NCBI RefSeq assembly: GCF_000003815.2
Contig: NC_049982.1
Coordinates: forward strand, 20,832,705 to 20,896,704
Source of the DNA: Branchiostoma floridae
Taxonomy: Eukaryota; Chordata; Leptocardii; Amphioxiformes; Branchiostomatidae
Direction: 5' to 3'
Length of the DNA stretch: 64,000 nucleotides
Shown here: one piece after another, positions 54,094 to 64,000 of the stretch
Layout: every line of letters begins with the position of its first letter
Position numbering within the stretch: position 1 is the stretch's first letter
The notes under the pieces: generated by a model
What the model saw: only the letters and a program-made list of their open reading frames with translations
Databases searched by the model: none
What the model was told of the DNA's origin: nothing
Made by a program: the position numbers and the translations under genes

Positions 54094-57000
54094 ATGTGGC
54101 GGATTGCTGTTTCCCTGCTCTTGGCCTGGTGCTTCCAGCAGAGCCTGCCACAGCAGCTGGAGTGCCGACAGGTAGGAGGTAGGCGGGGTCGGTTCCGCGC
54201 GAGAATCTAGAGGTAGAAAAGTTGGTAAGATAAAAGAGCAGACTAGTAGCCAGGACAAAACACTGTTTTGTCCAACGGCGTCGACCTGACATTCGCGTTC
54301 TTTCAGTTTTTTTTGTATTTTTTGTGCTCCAAAACAGTTTTGAAATATCAGATTGCTTGCACCTATAATTATCAGCTGCATACAAAGTCGTCAGGCGCCC
54401 AAACTCCATCTTTAACAACCGTTTTAAGGTAAACAACAGAAATAACAACGTATCAGAAAGATATCATAATATGTATGATTAGGAAAAATTAATTACATTC
54501 TTCATGTACAGACATGAACGAACAAACAAACAAATGAAGAAATAAACAAGCAAACAAACTGTAAATGTAATTTTTGGAATCCCCAGTTGGACCACTGCTC
54601 CTGCCTCATGAATGACGGGTCCGGGAAGATCGAGCTCCACTCCCTGGCGCATCCAGACAACCCGTACAGGATCGACCATAACAACTTCACATACATGTAC
54701 AGCCCCTGTACAGGTGAACATACAGGCATACAAAATTCGTACAATCAACTGTAAAATTTCACAGAACGTTTTCGTAGGTATACGTAAAATGAAACGCGTA
54801 AAGAATTCTGAATCACCACTTGATATTTTCACACATTATTAATTGAATATTAGTCAGTGGTGTGCACAAACCATGTAAACTATGCTTACCCGCACCAAGG
54901 AGGTCTATATAACCTCCTTGCCGGCACGGTGAGGATATAGATTAAGCAAAGAAAGAAACAGACCCTGTGCCCGAGAGGACTATACAGACTACACAGGGCT
55001 ATGCACCAAACAATAGGTACTGTACCAGTCTAAGAACCAAAAGCGTCACGTAAGTCACGTTATTCGGTTTGTGACGTCTACTCCCTTGAAATATACGTAT
55101 TATTCAAAAGTCTCCAGAGATGGCTGTTGTTGTGGTATAATGCCCCCCCCCCCCTCCCCCAGCTATGCGGAACGCCACCGGAGAGTGTAAGGACGCGGCG
55201 TCGGTGTGCCAGCAGTTCGACGAGGGCGGTATTGGGTACAACTACGGCACAGCTGACTCGGCAAGCTTCTATTTCGACCCAAACACCAAACAAGTGAAGA
55301 TCAGCTACAGCTACTTCGAGAGCAATATGACGAGGTAGGGAAAAGTCAACCAGGAGCGTTGTATAGAAGACTTTACCACTGAGGCCTGACAGAAATAGAT
55401 TTGAGGGGGTTTGATGAGGAATAGTAACAGTTAATTACAACCATAGAGCATACATGGAACATCCGTTCTTGGGGAACCACTGACAGCCGCACGCCCCTTT
55501 CGTGTTATGTATGTACTCGACATCACAAGATAGTACAACGTTCGGATATCTGACGTTACAACTACTCCATACTGTTTATTGTATACCCTTGTGCTGTCCA
55601 CTTAACGTTCAAACAAGAGAAAAATTCGATATGTGCTTTAGGAACTCCAACGTGGACCTCATCTGTGACCCTGGGCAGAGGGAGAGAGCGCTGCTCGGAT
55701 ACCAGGGTTCAGATCCATTCTTAATGGTCAGTTTCTTCGTACTATTATGTAGTTTAACAAATCTAGCATAAAGGGAAATAGATTATTTGTGGAGATGTAT
55801 CCACGCAATGCAGGCCCCTTTTCTGGCGAATGACTTCGCCAGAAAAGACAAGACAGCCCTCTAAGGGTTTAGAAGATTCATCACGGCCTTTCCGTCATTG
55901 TAACTGACGACTGAACTCCGGACACGTGACCGTAGGGACATTTCACGTTACAAATACAGTAAATGCATTTAAGTTCGCGGGGATTTGATTTCGTGGTAGC
56001 GCATATAGCGGTAAAAAAGACTTTTCGCGGTGGATTTAATTTCGCGGTAGCAACATGCACTGTAGTCTCTTTTTGCCATGGAAAATGTTCGCGGTGGTTT
56101 TAAATTCGCGGTGAAGTGGCCACCGCGAAAACCGCGAACATTGAACCACCGCGTAAGTTTCTTCATTTACAGTAAATCTCATTTTGTGATTAGGACCACT
56201 ATACCAAATGTTTTCCTTTCCATCCTTCAGAACTTTAAGCTGACTAGCGTGTGCGCATGCCCAGGTGGCTGTATGGCCCCTGCTGTCACCTGCACCATGA
56301 AAGACTCCTGCACCTGTGACATGAGTGACGGGACAGGTGCGATCAACCTGCACCCTCTGGACAACCCCTGGGCGCCTCTCAGGTCCAGTCACCTGGGCCC
56401 GGAGCTTGGTCGTAACTTCACCTACTACTACAACCCCTGCTCCGGAATCACCTTCGGTAAGGACACTTCATGAAAAAAGTTTAGTTACCCGGTCTGAATA
56501 GGGTTGATATGTATTTTGAAGTTGCCTTTTTCTCTTTTTCTAGCCAACACACCTTGCAGTAATGTATCCAGCTGCCAAGTAGACGCGGAGGCTACCCCTC
56601 AGATCTTCTACCCCTTGGGTCACGTGGCCCCGGCGTCTGAGGTTGTGACAGACATGGAAGGCAACATGGTCCTGAAGTATACTGGTCAGCAAATATTAGT
56701 CTAGTCTCGGTTAGATAATAATATCGGGTGTATCGGGTGTATTTTGCAGCCAGTAGGTACCCAAAGTGTGGGTAATGAGGCTGTTTAACGTGGTCGAGGC
56801 ACCTCCTTGAGCACGGGACCCCCGTTTTACGTCCCTCCCGGAAGACGATTTCGTGGAAAGCTTCGTGAGGCTACAGCAATCCGGACGTCCTTGGTTGGGG
56901 GACTCCCATCCAAGTACTGTCCGGACCGCGCGTTGTTTAACTTCCGAGATCGAGGGATCGGGTGTACCAACGCGCCACGCGGCCGTAGCTAAATAAATCA

Positions 57001-57354
57001 TGAACTCTCTCCAATTTTTCGTCAATCTGGTACACGCCATATCATCGCATACTTCAATCAAGAATTGCAGCTTTACTGACAGCCAGAAAGAAAGACGGAA
57101 TTTGTTCAAATCCTGACAGAAAGCTTTTTATTTCTGCTCATTCCGTAGGTGGAGATGACGGCCGCCAGTTTGATGTCATCTTGATCTGCGACGCAGATCA
57201 GCATGTCCCAGAATTCACCGCGCTGGGGGAAGTGACGAGGCACTACTACAAGATGACCCTGAAGTCACGTTGCGCATGCCCGGGACTGTGCAAAGATGAC
57301 CCAGTAGCCCGCAAAGCTCGTTATCTCAAATGGAAGTCATCTCACCCTGGCTAA
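54094..57354 (+). CDS. secreted double-MRH-like Cys-rich protein (copy A)
   Basis: A predicted secreted protein of 344 residues, probably glycan-binding. Seven exons join in phase: 54094-54171, 54587-54713, 55163-55334, 55642-55726, 56231-56456, 56544-56684, 57149-57354. Residues 1-20 are a signal peptide (MWRIAVSLLLAWCFQ). Two homologous units follow, about 27-165 and 165-325. Each has CSC or CTC with DGSGxIxLHxL or DGTGxINLHPL, then aromatic-PC, a CQ motif, a LICD strand and CACPGxC. This order of Cys and strands resembles the MRH/CIMR fold. In unit 2 the Gln after Cys, the Arg before the ICD strand and the late Glu/Tyr pair could be the mannose-binding set. NxT/S sites (NAT, NMT, NFT, NVS) fit secretion. 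There is no transmembrane segment; the C-terminus is basic. The family assignment is by pattern, not by search; the gene structure is firm. Confidence 0.85.
54896..54920. repeat. palindrome CAAGGAGGT/ACCTCCTTG with 7-nt loop
   Basis: Nine-base arms pair across CTATATA. A GAAAGAAAC-type tract lies about 40 nt to the right. The arms are the same as in the 2271-2292 palindrome, so both probably come from one repeat family. Confidence 0.6.
55957..56172. mobile_element. 216-bp TA-flanked MITE (Tc1/mariner type)
   Basis: The ends are CAGTAAATGCATTTAAGTTC and, inverted, CTGTAAATGAAGAAACTTAC, both followed by GCGG. TA stands outside each end (55955-55956 and 56173-56174). The interior is rich in TTCGCGGT and its complement. 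CAGT ends with TA duplication fit Tc1/mariner-derived MITEs. It lies in the intron before the fifth exon of MRH-like copy A and is absent from the corresponding intron of copy B. Confidence 0.75.
56713..56990 (-). mobile_element. 5S-rRNA-headed SINE-like element
   Basis: Read on the minus strand from 56990, about 120 nt resemble 5S rRNA: GCTACGGCC start, GATCTCGGAAGTTAA, AGTACTTGGATGGGAG and GCTGTAGCC end. The middle includes the 5S internal promoter. A body with GGAGGGACGTAAAACGGGGG and a tail with repeated ACACCCGAT follow. A 5S-like head joined to an unrelated body is the SINE3-type arrangement. It lies in the last intron of MRH-like copy A. No target-site duplication was found, so it may be truncated at one end. 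Confidence 0.75.
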
Positions 57355-58224
57355 GATGATGTTGTTATCGTTTTGCCCAGTTTTACAGAAAACCGAAAGA
57401 AAATAAGTCTATTCATGTTCTTTGGAATACTAGCACTTTTCTGCTCTTGGGGAGGCCTAGGGTCGAGCAAAGTGTCTATTCGAATATTCAGTGATTCGTT
57501 GTTATAAATGCCCCTGTGGCTACATGATTTACTTAATGACGTTTGTGCTAAGATAACTATGACAATGTCTACCTACATTTGTACATTTGATGTGTAATGA
57601 TGCATGATTAAGATACTGATGTGCCACATGATTCTCCTGTCCTCTTTGCTATAAAATTGTTGTCGCATGGGCAGATATTTTGCGATAAATACCAGTCGGC
57701 GGTTGTCAGTGATTTTTTACTAAGCTTATAAGTGTCATGTAACGTTATAGTCAGTATTAACTCCTGGTCAATTGCAACGGCTTTCCTTCTTGATATACTG
57801 TTTCTAAATTTGATGTCGATCGTTATCCTACATGTGTGTTGGGTTCATCACAGCACGTTTGACACAGGCTGTCGTCTGCTAACCACACATGTACAAAGTT
57901 CAACACTAGACTTCCATATTAGCTTCTTTGACATGCGTAAAATGCCTACATGTTGAAATGTAAACTGGTTGAAAAACAAGGACCACATGAAATAAAGAGC
58001 GCTAGCTGTTACAATAAGCAACTTCGACGGAAGGTTGATGTGACCCTTAGGCCACAGACGGCAATAACATGTTTGTATGAGCCGTCATGTGCTCTAGAGA
58101 GGACAAGTCAAAGGGCGATGTCTAATGGTTAGCAATAAACCTAACAGGGCAAGCTGTGACATGTCTTAGCGTATTGTGTACCAAAGACCTTTTAGTTGGC
58201 GGGAATCTACAGAATTGGGATAAC
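57355..58224. other. spacer between MRH-like copies A and B
   Basis: This 0.87-kb stretch holds the copy A 3' UTR, its likely AATAAA and the copy B promoter. No other gene was seen. Short open frames here have no family likeness. Confidence 0.6.
57991..57996 (+). terminator. candidate AATAAA signal for MRH-like copy A
   Basis: A canonical AATAAA 637 nt after the copy A stop and 229 nt before the copy B start codon. It is the best hexamer found in the spacer. Confidence 0.35.
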
Positions 58225-61200
58225 ATGTGGCGGGTTGTGGTTTCTCTGCTTCTGGCCTGGAGCTTCCAGACGGCTCTGTCGCAGCTGGAGTGTGAACAGG
58301 TAGGAAGCAGACATACTAGTACATAAAGGTGTTGTAGGGTAACATCCATGGCTTTTCCTCACATATCTTCTCTCGTCATTTTTGGAGGTTGGGTCTGAAC
58401 ATGTTTTTTCCATTTGCATTTGGACAGATGCGGACAATGTAGCACTACACTCAAGTTTGCAACTTATATTAACACTGCCAAATACACATATATTACAGAC
58501 AGTAGGTTAAGGTAGTCTTTTTTCTTTAACTTCTCCGACCGAAGTCAGGTACCAATTTTCACACCTGGGTGAAGTGAGTAAGGTTGTGTAAAGTGCCTTT
58601 CACAAGGGTACAACGTCGGGGGTACGGCGAGTATCGAATTCGGGAGTCCCGGACCTCCAGGTTCTGAGCCGTACTCTCTACCAGTTGCGCCACACACGAT
58701 GCCACAAATGGTGGACATGTTGCATGTGGTACAACATGTTGGACATGTTGCATGTGGGCATGTTGCATGTGGTTGCATGTGGACATGTTGCATGTGGACA
58801 TGTTGCATGTGGACATGTTGCATGTGGACATGTTGCATGTGGTTGCATGTGGACATGTTACATGTGTACATGTTGCATGTGGTTGCATGTGGACACGTTA
58901 CATGTGTACATGTTGCATGTGGTTGCATGTGGTAGTCAAGGACTCACAGTGTGATCTTACACCTTCAGGTGGACAGATGCTCCTGTGAAATGACTGACGG
59001 TTCCGGGAGAATCAACCTACACGCTCTAGCTCATCCAAACAACTTGTACAGGATCGACCATTCAATCTTCACCTTCCTGTACTCTCCATGTGGAGGTAAT
59101 ACGTGAGAAAAAAGGGCAAGCACAAACATATATAGCCTGTGATTCATACACCTGTAAGAAAGTGTGGTGCCACTAACAGGTCAAAGGTACTCATGCATCT
59201 GTAACAACCCCGTCTTGGTTGAGGAATGGTTGATAGCCTCTCTTACTTGTCTTAGAATTTCATCCTGCTCGATGACCAATACATATAAAAAGTCACAGAA
59301 ATCATGAGTTCTTTATCCCCAGCTATGAAAAACGTCAACGTTACGGGTGAGTGTAACGACGCGACATCGGTCTGTCAACTGTTCAAGGAGGGCGGACCAG
59401 GGTACAACTACGGGGGCGCGGACTCGGCAAGGTTTTCTGTTGACCCGGACACAAAGCAGGTCAGAATCAGCTACAAACACAATGCGAACAACATCACAAG
59501 GTAAGTAACTTTGGATTTCGTGATCAAAACTATTCATGCATGTCCATTCCCATTCTTCTGGAATAACCTTTCTTGGTAATAAAATACAAAAACTCCCTCC
59601 ACGTTCGAAGGAATTTTGGGTGAACAGAATGTATGCATAACTTGATCCTAAATATGAAGTCCATTTCTTTAACCGATGTTGATCGTATGTCAAAAGTAAA
59701 ACATAACGTTAACAGAAGACATCACGTTATAATTCCCAGGGTCTCGAACGTGAATCTCGTCTGTGACCCTGGCCAGAGGGAGAAGGCGTTGTTTGAGCTG
59801 GAGTGGGCTGAGCCCCTGCTGCTCGTAAGTTGTTTTGATTATACTTCACATAATGTGAAGCTAATGCAACAATGTGACCATTCTCAGACAAGTCGTATCT
59901 GGTTCTGCTATATACAGTATATCTGTATCTATCATCTTCCCGTGTTATCTGCCCATATTTGTCTGTCTTCCTAGCCCTCTTCCACTACTTGTGTCTTTTA
60001 CATATTACAATATGAGAATCGTCATCTTCACTGGAAATTCGCTTTTAACTTAAATATCCCAACCCTCATTGTTTTACTCACATGTTTTCAGAACTTTAAG
60101 CTGACTAGCGTGTGCGCATGCCCAGGTGGCTGTATGGCCCCTGCTGTCACCTGCAACATGAAAGACTCCTGCACCTGTGACATGAGTGACGGGACAGGTG
60201 CGATCAACCTGCACCCTCTGGACAACCCCTGGGCGCCTCTCAGGTCCAGTCACCTTCAACCAGACTTGGGCCGCAACTTCACTTACTACTACAACCCCTG
60301 CTCTGGATTCTCCTTCAGTAAGGAGTTTTATGTTGTAAGTTTACAGATAGGGACAGGAACTTCTACATTTCCTATTTTATTTCAATCTTTTGATATGTTT
60401 TTATCCATTCATTCTTTACGTCTTTTCCAGCCAACACCATGTGTACCAACGTATCGACCTGTCAGGTAGACACGGAGGCGCAGCTCTTCTACGCCCTTGG
60501 TGACGTGGCTCCGCAGCCAAACCCTGATGTCAATCAAGAGAACGGAAGCGTCACCTTCCACTACGTAAACACAGGTTAGTTGATATGAATGGTTCAGACT
60601 GGGTACAACCTACGTCATCAAAATGGCGGCAGTGAGTGCTAGTAGGACGACCACAAAGTATCCTCTTCTAGTGCCCTTCAGAGAGGTCGGTATGTAACCT
60701 AACCCAGCCTATCTAGTAGCAGAGTACATATATCTCAGGATCATTGGAATAAAAAAAACGGTATCATCATGTCTCAAAATTAAGTCAAGATATCGTTGAC
60801 TTGTTCTTTAGTCGTAGAGTGTCAACGTGGTGCATCGAAGGTAACGTTATCAACACAAGGTGAACAATCGCATGCATCATTGAACTCCGCATTTGACGAC
60901 ATTTGTCAATAGGATGATGATGTATGGGTATAGATAATCCTGAAATGTGTTGTCATCTTATAGACTGGGTTACGCGGTTATTCATTTATCAAAATTCTCC
61001 AACACAGTGGAAGGTATGGCGACAGGTGTTCGTTGTCCTTTACCGCGTTACACAAAGACCTTCCCGAAGGACGCCAGATGAGGAAATTGTGGACGGCCTA
61101 CAACCTCTAGCCACAATTAAGATTTAAAAAAAACTATTGCAAATTACGTACACGTTTCACAAGATGCTCTCTCAAATGACAGTTCCCCCCTTTTACATTG

Positions 61201-61406
61201 CAGAAGACACTGGCCGTCATTCTGACATTCGGTTGATATGTGACCCTGACCAGCATGTCCCAGAATTCACTTCGCTGGGGGAACCGTCCGAAAACTTCTA
61301 CGTCATGGCCCTGAAGACCAGATGCGCATGCCCAGGACTGTGCAAGGATGACCCGATAGCCCGCAAAGCTCGTTATTTGGAATGGAAGGCCTCCAACTCA
61401 CGCTAA
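58225..61406 (+). CDS. secreted double-MRH-like Cys-rich protein (copy B)
   Basis: Tandem paralogue of copy A, 345 residues, with the same seven-exon plan and identical phases: 58225-58299, 58969-59095, 59323-59500, 59740-59824, 60092-60317, 60431-60574, 61204-61406. It opens with a signal peptide (MWRVVVSLLLAWSFQ). Unit 1 contains DGSGRINLHAL and VCQLF; unit 2 contains DGTGAINLHPL, TCQVD, LICDPDQHVPEF and CACPGLC. Potential N-glycosylation sites are NVT, NIT, NFT and NVS. Exon 5 is almost identical to that of copy A over its first 165 nt, while the neighbouring exons have diverged. The first intron carries a SINE and a minisatellite. Function is inferred only from the MRH-like pattern. Confidence 0.85.
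58536..58704 (-). mobile_element. tRNA-derived SINE
   Basis: On the minus strand the head reads TGGCGCAACTGGTAGAG (A box) and CCCGAATTCGATACTC (degenerate B box). The tail block GTGAAAGGCACTTTACACAA follows, then CACTTCACCCAGGTG. The tail block matches the SINE at 31012-31469, so the two share a tail domain although the heads differ. It lies in the first intron of MRH-like copy B. Confidence 0.8.
58717..58932 (+). repeat. GGACATGTTGCATGT minisatellite
   Basis: Irregular tandem array of a 15-bp unit (GGACATGTTGCATGT) with shorter GGTTGCATGT variants. It abuts the SINE and ends about 35 bp before exon 2 of copy B. The long CGHVACGHV-type open frames here are repeat artefacts. Confidence 0.95.
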
Positions 61407-61569
61407 CGTCTTTGCCTGTCAGACATCGCATTAATATCTAGGCTGTTCTATAAAAACAGGATTGATTACTTGTATTTGGACATGTTAGCTAGAAATTCTA
61501 TTGACTATATATTGTCAATGTTAACGTTGCTTACAATATTCATCTTGAAACTTCTCTTGAGACTGATCT

Positions 61570-61575
61570 ATTAAA
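61570..61575 (+). terminator. ATTAAA signal for MRH-like copy B
   Basis: ATTAAA, the commonest variant of the polyadenylation hexamer, 164 nt after the copy B stop. Confidence 0.45.
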
Positions 61576-61678
61576 GTAATTTTACTCCTGTATTCTATTG
61601 CCTGTCTTTATATGATTCTCGTAAGCATAGTCACAGTGTACACAATACATGGTTTCTGTTGACTTGTTTGTTTGCTCA

Positions 61679-61684
61679 TTTATT
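61679..61684 (-). terminator. AATAAA signal for MRH-like copy C
   Basis: On the minus strand this reads AATAAA, 62 nt beyond the copy C stop. It is about 100 bp from the copy B signal, so the two 3' UTRs nearly meet. Confidence 0.5.
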
Positions 61685-61745
61685 TGTTAACTTTGGATCA
61701 ATATCAATCCACCGTCAACTGGCATTGGACGTCAGAACTCGAAAG

Positions 61746-63963
61746 TCACTTCAGACCGTTGGTCGCGCACTCGTCCGCACATGCGCATTTCGTTGTCAGC
61801 ATGAAATCGTAGCTGTTCTGCAGACGACTGCCGGTGAAGGCGAACTTCGGGTTGGTAGCCGTGATGTCACACACGAGGGTCAAGTTGTAGGACGTACCGC
61901 TCTGTTTATCTGCAGAGGAGGTGTTATGAACCACGTTTTTCTTTGTATCGAAATATTGGAGTTACAGTTCGTAGATTTTTTCTTCAACTTAAGCACTCCT
62001 GTTAATCCCTGGTCTGGTATCCAAACCTATAGCAGCCGAGTCTTTTAGTGGCTCACCACCAAGTTATCAGACCAGAAGTTGATAAACACCTATTACATGT
62101 ATTACCAAACCAGTGTGTCGAGGACTTCTCAGCGTACCAGCTTCAGAGCCTCTTAGAACTGAGTCACTTACAGAGGTTCTATGAGCGTTTGTACTACAAC
62201 TAAGTCCTACCTGAGTAAGCGATAATGAGTCTCCCATCGTCCAGTGTGAAGGCGTCAGGTTGAACGGTGCCCAGTGCCGTGTACCGCTGCGCTACGTGGT
62301 TATATGCACAGCCCGACACGTTCATACACGCCTCCAAACCTGATAAACATAGACATACAACATACCTGTGACGCCCAAGATCATGATCACACACTGAACC
62401 TTCAGCTGTTGCGGAACTTAACAGAGGCCAAGTAATATGATAGACTGATCGTTAGTCTTCCGCTGGGAGGAAATTGACTGGGCGAGCCAAATCTGGACAC
62501 CAAACTTGATGAGATTTTACTTCTTTGTCGATACGTTTTATTCTTCTAGTATTCTAGTATTTCAGCGTTTATCTTCTTACATTTATACGACATCCACAAT
62601 AGCCTTTATTGTCTAATGTTTGTACCGGGATGCAACCATTGTCAGGCTATGATTTCCAAACCACCCTTCGTATCTGCAGCAGTCAGCTGCAAAACATCAA
62701 ATCAATGGCCAGCACAGACCAGATTGCGACCTCTACCAAATTTGGGCTGTCAAAGAGCTTTACATTCACCACAGACTTCATTAGTCCGTACATACCTACT
62801 GTAAGGCCACTACAGGGGTTGTAGTAAAACGTGTACTCCACCCCTGACGTTGTGGCCACGTCCTTGAAGGCGGCTGCCGGGTTGTCCAGGGCATGCAGGC
62901 TGATCGTCCCTGAGCCGTCACTCAGCTTACAGCTGCAGGTGTCGTCAGCTGTACACGTGCGGGCTGGGAACATACAGGACCCAGCGCATGCGCACACACT
63001 CTTCATGGTGACAGACTGAAGGGAAAATGGCAATCATAAGTCAACAACAGTTGTACACTTTACGGTCTCTACAGGGTCCCCCACAAAACATGTCACCCGA
63101 TAGGCCCAAAGTTACTAGTTATAAGCCGAACATATTATGCAATTTGAACTTATTCCTTTGAAAGTCATGGGAATGTTATTTATTATTATTTATTTATTTA
63201 TTACAACACAACAGGAACGGTTGCTATTTTATACCCGCCGATGTGTCTAGCTATGTTATAGGGAAAGGCCTTTATTGTGAAATGGAAACATCGGCAACTG
63301 CTTGCCTTTTGTTTTGTACTTTTTGCAATACCATCACATCTTACCAGGTGGCTCTCACTCAACGACGGATTTTCAAACACAGGTTCCACGCGGGCAGAGG
63401 GGTCACAGGTCAAGGTCACTTTCGTCGTCCTGTTTGGGGATAACCAATGCCATTGACGTACAATCACTTCTTCCTATTTCCCAACTGATCATTCAATTTT
63501 CGATGGCCTCCGATTTACATGGTCTCACTGAGGAGTAGAATATTGCGCATTTGCTATATATGTTGCCCATCAAACATTTGACCTAACTTTTCTACTAATA
63601 TGTTCAGGAGCACAAGCTTATCAATTCATATGAGCCATAGGCTGCTTGAATATCATTATGCCTCTGGTCCATCTAACACTACTAATGTCCGAAAAATATG
63701 ATCTGAGGCCTACAATACCAATGCGCCTTTGACAATACAGCACATAGCATATACTGAACACTAACCGTGCAAGAGTTGTTAGTCACGACACAAAGTTACC
63801 TACTTTGTCTCGTCCTGAAGATTTTGGTACTCCAAGATCACGTCACCGTTTTCATCGGTCACAAAGACCCCGGATAGAGCGGACCCTAAGTTGACAAACG
63901 TGTCCCCCTGTTTCAGACAAACCGCGGCGCCCTTACAGGTGTCCGAAATGTTGGCACTGACTC
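61746..63963 (-). CDS. MRH-like Cys-rich protein copy C, 3' part
   Basis: Third, more diverged paralogue, convergent with copy B; its 5' exons lie right of the window. Exons seen, in order of translation: 63804-63963, 63345-63429, 62796-63015, 62211-62339, 61746-61909, with phases that join. They correspond to exons 3-7 of copies A and B and cover the end of unit 1 and all of unit 2. Visible motifs: TCDPSARVEPVF, VCACAGSCMFPARTC, DGSGTISLHALDNP, YYNPCSG, LVCDIT and KCACADEC. The protein ends soon after the last Cys cluster, so the 20-residue basic tail of A and B is missing. In the CQ position it has VCLKQ and GCAYN, so a key Gln of the sugar site may be lost in unit 2. Stop TGA at 61746-61748. 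Confidence 0.8.
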
Positions 63964-64000
63964 CTGTAAGACAGAGGTGGCTACTGGAGTTTAATTCCTA

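Noticed and set aside
56871-56990. A functional 5S rRNA gene
   Set aside because: It is diverged in its first half, has no T-run terminator after the 5S part and is fused to a repeat body.
58545-58988. Open frames with HVACGHVACGHV or CNMSTCNMSTC repeats
   Set aside because: These are translations of the intron minisatellite in MRH-like copy B.
1-64000. CRISPR arrays, operons or bacterial features
   Set aside because: No regular repeat-spacer array is present; spliced genes show a eukaryotic genome.

Overview
The window looks like a gene-dense animal (deuterostome) chromosome segment, most likely a lancelet (Branchiostoma). The reasons are compact multi-exon genes with introns mostly of 0.1-2 kb, an EXOC4 gene close to the vertebrate protein, an MDA5-type RIG-I-like receptor with two CARDs, a natriuretic-peptide-receptor-type guanylyl cyclase, and SINEs with tRNA and 5S rRNA heads next to short MITEs. 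The species call is inference. The gene calls rest on exon-by-exon reading in which splice phases were checked by hand.

Layout. (1) About 1-13.6 kb, + strand: the 3' three quarters of EXOC4/Sec8; the 5' part lies left of the window. (2) 14.5-19.5 kb, + strand: an unrecognised membrane protein. Its N-terminal half is built on a 45-bp/15-residue coding minisatellite, followed by a Pro/Ser/Thr-rich stretch, one transmembrane helix and a basic tail. (3) 19.5-25.1 kb: no gene seen; repeats only. (4) 25.1-32.6 kb, + strand: a complete RIG-I-like receptor of 968 residues in 16 exons. (5) 34.3-52.0 kb, - strand: a complete receptor guanylyl cyclase of 1060 residues in 23 exons, convergent with the RLR. 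(6) 54.1-64.0 kb: a cluster of three related genes, two in tandem on + and a third, convergent and cut by the right edge, on -. They encode secreted Cys-rich proteins with two MRH-like (mannose-6-phosphate-receptor-homology) units each.

Functional connection. The genes do not form an operon. EXOC4 serves exocytosis, the RLR senses cytosolic RNA, the guanylyl cyclase makes cGMP at the plasma membrane, and the MRH cluster probably encodes secreted glycan-binding proteins. The last block shows local duplication, with one exon almost identical between the two tandem copies, which points to gene conversion.

Mobile DNA sits in introns and spacers: a 648-bp TTAA-flanked foldback MITE, a 576-bp internally deleted mariner, a 216-bp TA-flanked MITE, two tRNA-headed SINEs, one 5S-rRNA-headed element, a possible PIF/Harbinger-like MITE and several minisatellites. 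The most novel candidates are the minisatellite-coded membrane protein and the double-MRH secreted family.
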